Shown piece after piece: positions 6,790 to 9,388 of a stretch of DNA of 9,388 nucleotides. Source of the stretch: Legionellales bacterium UBA5158 (GTDB lineage: Bacteria > Pseudomonadota > Gammaproteobacteria > DSM-16500); NCBI GenBank assembly GCA_002413665.1, contig DHXK01000203.1, forward strand, positions 6,205-15,592, written 5' to 3'. The position numbers and the translations under genes were made by a program. Each line of letters opens with the position of its first letter. The stretch's first letter is position 1. Under the pieces are notes generated by a model that had not been told where the DNA came from, did no database searches, and was given only the letters and a program-made list of their open reading frames with translations.

Positions 6790-7952
6790 TTTTAAATATA
6801 GGATCTGCTAGTATAAAATTTTCCTTATATTCGGTACCGTTATTGCAGTCATTATTTTCTGGGCATGTTGATATCTCCACTTCGGATTTAACTATCACTA
6901 TTAAAGATGATAAACAAAAAACTATTTACCAAGAAACCATTGCTGAAGAAAATTATCAACGCCAACAAGAACATGCTTTAAAATTAGTATTCGAATGGCT
7001 TCATCAGCAGGCAAGTTTTTTATTAGTGCAAGCAGTCGGGCATCGCGTAGTCCATGGCGGAGAAAAATTTTCATCTCCTAAAAGAATTGATAAAAAAGTT
7101 ATTTTAGAATTAAAAAAATTAATTCCTCTTGCACCTCTTCATCAACCTTATAATATTGCAGGTATTAAAGCAGTTTTAAAAAGCCGCGCTAATTTATTTC
7201 AAGTGGCATGCTTTGATACAGCTTTTCACGCACAAGAATCGAGTGTCGCACGATGTTATGCATTGCCTGAGAACATTTCTCCTTTAGCAATAAAGAGTTA
7301 TGGTTTTCACGGTCTGTCTTATCAATACATCACTGAAATTTTACCAAAAGAAATTGCTCACCAAAAAAATATCATTGCACACCTTGGTAATGGAGCAAGT
7401 CTTTGTGCGACAGAAAATAAAAAAAGTGTGGCAACCACGATGGGATTTACGGCTCTGGATGGTTTGCCGATGGGGACTCGTTGCGGTAGTGTAGATCCTG
7501 GTGTTATTTTATATTTATTATCAATTGGCATGAATCTAAAAGATATCACCGAGTTATTATATAATCAGAGCGGACTGCTAGGTGTATCTGGTATTAGTTC
7601 CGATATGCGAGTGTTATTAAATTCAAAAGAGCCAACTGCCAAAAAAGCGATAGAATTATTTGTTTATCGAACTGCTAGAGAAATAGGTTCTTTAATAGCT
7701 GCACTAGAGGGCTTAGATAATTTAATTTTTACGGCAGGCATAGGAGAAAACTCCGCAAGCATCCGTCAACTCATTTGCGAGAAACTCGCCTGGTTAAATA
7801 TAAAAATATCTTTAGAAGATAATTTGAAGAATACTAAAAATATTTCCGCTAAAGAAAGTGCCATTAAAATCTGGGTAATTCCAACGAACGAAGAAAAGGT
7901 CATTGCAGAGCTGACATTAAACTTATGGCGTACTCATTTAAAAATAAAGTAA
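6771..7952 (+). CDS. ackA: Acetate kinase
   Basis: This 393-residue cytosolic enzyme of the ASKHA fold interconverts acetyl phosphate plus ADP with acetate plus ATP. Visible family motifs are LNIGSASIKFSLY (8-20, nucleotide-phosphate loop with N9), GHRVVHGGE (90-98, catalytic-type R92), PLAPLHQPYNIAGI (119-132), FDTAFHA (148-154, D149), YGFHGLSYQYI (177-187, H180), AHLGNGAS (203-210), GLPMGTRCGSVDP (231-243, R237), FTAGIGENS (320-328) and TNEE (372-375). All residues expected for catalysis are therefore present and the gene should be functional. HQP in place of the more common HNP in the third motif is a variant I associate with alphaproteobacterial-type enzymes. The start lies 19 bp inside pta with a weak GAGA (6757-6760) upstream, so translation is probably coupled. 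Related propionate or butyrate kinases are less likely. Confidence 0.93.
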   Translation: MQEVILVLNIGSASIKFSLYSVPLLQSLFSGHVDISTSDLTITIKDDKQKTIYQETIAEENYQRQQEHALKLVFEWLHQQASFLLVQAVGHRVVHGGEKFSSPKRIDKKVILELKKLIPLAPLHQPYNIAGIKAVLKSRANLFQVACFDTAFHAQESSVARCYALPENISPLAIKSYGFHGLSYQYITEILPKEIAHQKNIIAHLGNGASLCATENKKSVATTMGFTALDGLPMGTRCGSVDPGVILYLLSIGMNLKDITELLYNQSGLLGVSGISSDMRVLLNSKEPTAKKAIELFVYRTAREIGSLIAALEGLDNLIFTAGIGENSASIRQLICEKLAWLNIKISLEDNLKNTKNISAKESAIKIWVIPTNEEKVIAELTLNLWRTHLKIK

Positions 7953-7959
7953 TTCAGTT

Positions 7960-9234
7960 TCATGTCTTTAGAAAAAAAAGCATACCTATGACTGCAACTG
8001 CCATACATACGAATGTTAACCAAACAAATATGTTAGATAGCAATCCATTTTTGTATTTGCCCATAATACTTTCGTTTCTTCCTATCAAAGCAATAATAAA
8101 AATTAAAGGAACTGCCACTATGCCGTTAATGACAGCAGCATAGACTAAAAGTTTGATAGGATCAACGCCAATAAAATTGATAAACAAACCAGTAAGAGTA
8201 GATAAAATAATTACACTGTAAAACCCACGGGCTTTATTAAATTTTTTATTCAATCCTACTTTCCAATTGAGTGCTTCACCAAAAACATAAGCAGAAGAAC
8301 CTGCTAAAACAGGAACTGCAATTAGCCCAAGACCAATAATTCCAATTGAAAATATCACTTTTGCAAGATAGCCCGCATGAGAAAAAGTATGTACGAGTGG
8401 TTCTAATGCCTTAGCCGCATCGGCTGAAGTTTTAATATCGGTTATTCCATTTTCATGTAATACCGTTGCCGCAACCACGATAATAGACCATGTTGCAATT
8501 TCTGAAATTAACATTCCTATAAAATTATCTATTCTTAAATTTCGCATATATTTAGGCGTTATTTTGTATTTCCCGTTTATTTTAGGAATATGATTTATTT
8601 TTTCTTCTTCTACTTCTTGAGCTGCTTGCCAAAAAAATAAATAAGGAGAGATGGTAGTGCCCAATACACCAATAATAATAAATAAAAATTGAAAAGTTAA
8701 CTCAATGTGTGGCACGAATGTAGCCTTCATAATGACTAACCAAGGTGCATTCACAATGATAAGAGTGAGAGGGTATGACAATAAGGAGAGACATAACCAT
8801 TTAAGAAATCTCGCATACTTTTTATATCCCACAAATATTTCAAGCATCAACGTTAAGACAGTAAAAAGTAGCATGAAGATATTAAAATTAAGCGGAATAA
8901 TAAGATTTGCAGCAGCTGCCATTGCACCAATATCTGCACCTATATTAATAATATTAGCAATTAGTAAAAGTGCGACGACAAAGAACAAAATTTTATTATT
9001 AAAATGTTTCTTAATAACCCATGTTAATCCATGTCCATTCACGGCGCCTATACGTGCGCAAGATTCTTGAATAGCTGTTTGTAGAGGTAACATAAATAGT
9101 GCAGTCCATAATTGCCCATAACCGAACTGCGCCCCAGTTTGTGAATAGGTGGCAATCCCGGAAGGATCATCATCTGCTGCCCCTGTGATGACTCCTGGGC
9201 CAATCATTCGAAAAAACTTTTTTAAAAATTTCAT
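7960..9234 (-). CDS. NRAMP-family divalent metal transporter, non-canonical
   Basis: This encodes about 424 residues of an inner-membrane LeuT-fold transporter with some 11 hydrophobic helices (numbering here counts from the ATG at 9240). The NRAMP-like opening GPGVITGAADDDPSGIATYS (14-33) carries DPSG where canonical NRAMPs have DPGN. The helix-6 region GTTISPYLFFWQ (194-205) has no counterpart of the metal-binding methionine in canonical MPHN-type motifs, and is followed by an acidic QEVEEE (208-213). GLGLIAVPVLAGSSAYVFGE (303-322) is also typical of this subgroup. The substrate may therefore differ from Mn2+/Fe2+. Start choice: the ATG at 9240 directly abuts AAGG, whereas AAGGA (minus strand of 9240-9244) sits an ideal 5 nt before the ATG at 9234-9232, which I prefer. 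The gene converges on ackA with a 7-bp gap and no obvious terminator between. Confidence 0.88.
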   Translation of the reverse strand: MKFLKKFFRMIGPGVITGAADDDPSGIATYSQTGAQFGYGQLWTALFMLPLQTAIQESCARIGAVNGHGLTWVIKKHFNNKILFFVVALLLIANIINIGADIGAMAAAANLIIPLNFNIFMLLFTVLTLMLEIFVGYKKYARFLKWLCLSLLSYPLTLIIVNAPWLVIMKATFVPHIELTFQFLFIIIGVLGTTISPYLFFWQAAQEVEEEKINHIPKINGKYKITPKYMRNLRIDNFIGMLISEIATWSIIVVAATVLHENGITDIKTSADAAKALEPLVHTFSHAGYLAKVIFSIGIIGLGLIAVPVLAGSSAYVFGEALNWKVGLNKKFNKARGFYSVIILSTLTGLFINFIGVDPIKLLVYAAVINGIVAVPLIFIIALIGRNESIMGKYKNGLLSNIFVWLTFVCMAVAVIGMLFFLKT

Positions 9235-9251
9235 ATTCATCCTTGAGAAAG

Positions 9252-9282
9252 ATTTACTACCTGCATAATCCCAAATTTACTA
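9252..9282. repeat. Direct repeat of ATTTACTA in the NRAMP upstream region
   Basis: ATTTACTA occurs at 9252-9259 and 9275-9282, 23 bp start to start (TAGTAAAT in the sense of the transporter gene). The pair lies 18-48 bp upstream of the preferred start codon, between it and a possible -10, TAAAAT (minus strand of 9299-9304). It could be a regulator's tandem half-sites, or chance in AT-rich DNA. Confidence 0.25.
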
Positions 9283-9352
9283 TCAAATGACTAGATGGAT
9301 TTTACAGCATATATAAATTAAATTAGAAATTAAGAACCATTATGTGTTCGGT

Positions 9353-9368
9353 CGGTTATGTAAAACCG
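9353..9368. repeat. Small stem-loop CGGTT-N6-AACCG
   Basis: A perfect 5-bp stem (9353-9357 with 9364-9368) closes a 6-nt loop. No T-run follows directly, so it is not a convincing terminator. It abuts, and shares its last G with, the candidate insertion-sequence end, so it may be target-site structure or nothing. Confidence 0.3.
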
Positions 9369-9388
9369 TAAGCGTTCAGGTACTTTTT
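9368..9388 (+). mobile_element. Candidate terminal inverted repeat of an IS66-family element (partial)
   Basis: The window ends with GTAAGCGTTCAGGTAC followed by a T-run. IS66-family insertion sequences typically have terminal inverted repeats beginning GTAAGCG, and this matches from the first base. If so, the element extends rightwards out of the window, and the preceding 8 bp GTAAAACC (9360-9367) would be one copy of the target duplication. No transposase sequence is visible, so it could also be a non-autonomous end or a chance match. Confidence 0.4.

Noticed and set aside
7925..8143. 72-codon plus-strand frame across the ackA/NRAMP junction
   Set aside because: It overlaps the ends of both real genes, and its peptide resembles nothing known; no start signal is visible.
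8705..9070. 121-codon plus-strand open frame antisense to the NRAMP gene
   Set aside because: The NRAMP reading is supported by many motifs; this frame has no recognisable content and is a by-product of the opposite strand's codons.
1..9388. A novel defence or mobile-element cargo system
   Set aside because: Apart from the unidentified left-edge fragment, every full-length gene falls in a familiar transporter or metabolic family, and no nuclease, toxin, reverse transcriptase, helicase or array is present.

Overview
This is an AT-rich window (roughly one third G+C by eye) from a Gram-negative bacterium. Protein motifs and the single-gene style of organisation suit a low-GC gammaproteobacterium. 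Legionellales (Legionella/Coxiella-like) is my best guess, inferred from the overall feel of the proteins and not from any marker gene. No rRNA, tRNA or CRISPR array is visible.

Layout. The left edge holds the start of a minus-strand gene (1-111) encoding a short protein with one membrane helix; the rest lies outside. A 268-bp divergent intergenic region follows, with two perfect inverted repeats beside a TATAAT box. A plus-strand run then begins: a Bcr/CflA-type MFS efflux pump (380-1591); a small membrane protein of the DUF4870/COG3671 type just 7 bp later (1599-1967); a Kef/YbaL-type cation:proton antiporter with a RCK/TrkA tail (2056-4038); a class A FAD-dependent aromatic-type monooxygenase (4170-5783); and an overlapping phosphotransacetylase-acetate kinase pair (5848-6789 and 6771-7952). 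A convergent minus-strand NRAMP-family transporter (7960-9234) ends 7 bp from ackA. The last 21 bases look like the inverted-repeat end of an IS66-family insertion sequence.

How the genes fit together. pta and ackA form a clear two-step unit converting acetyl-CoA to acetate plus ATP through acetyl phosphate. The other genes are mostly housekeeping-type transport and detoxification: drug efflux, K+/H+ exchange, metal transport and a hydroxylase of unknown substrate. I see no shared pathway linking them. No novel multi-gene system can be supported here. The best leads are the dyads upstream of the efflux pump, the non-canonical NRAMP signature, and the insertion-sequence end at the right edge.
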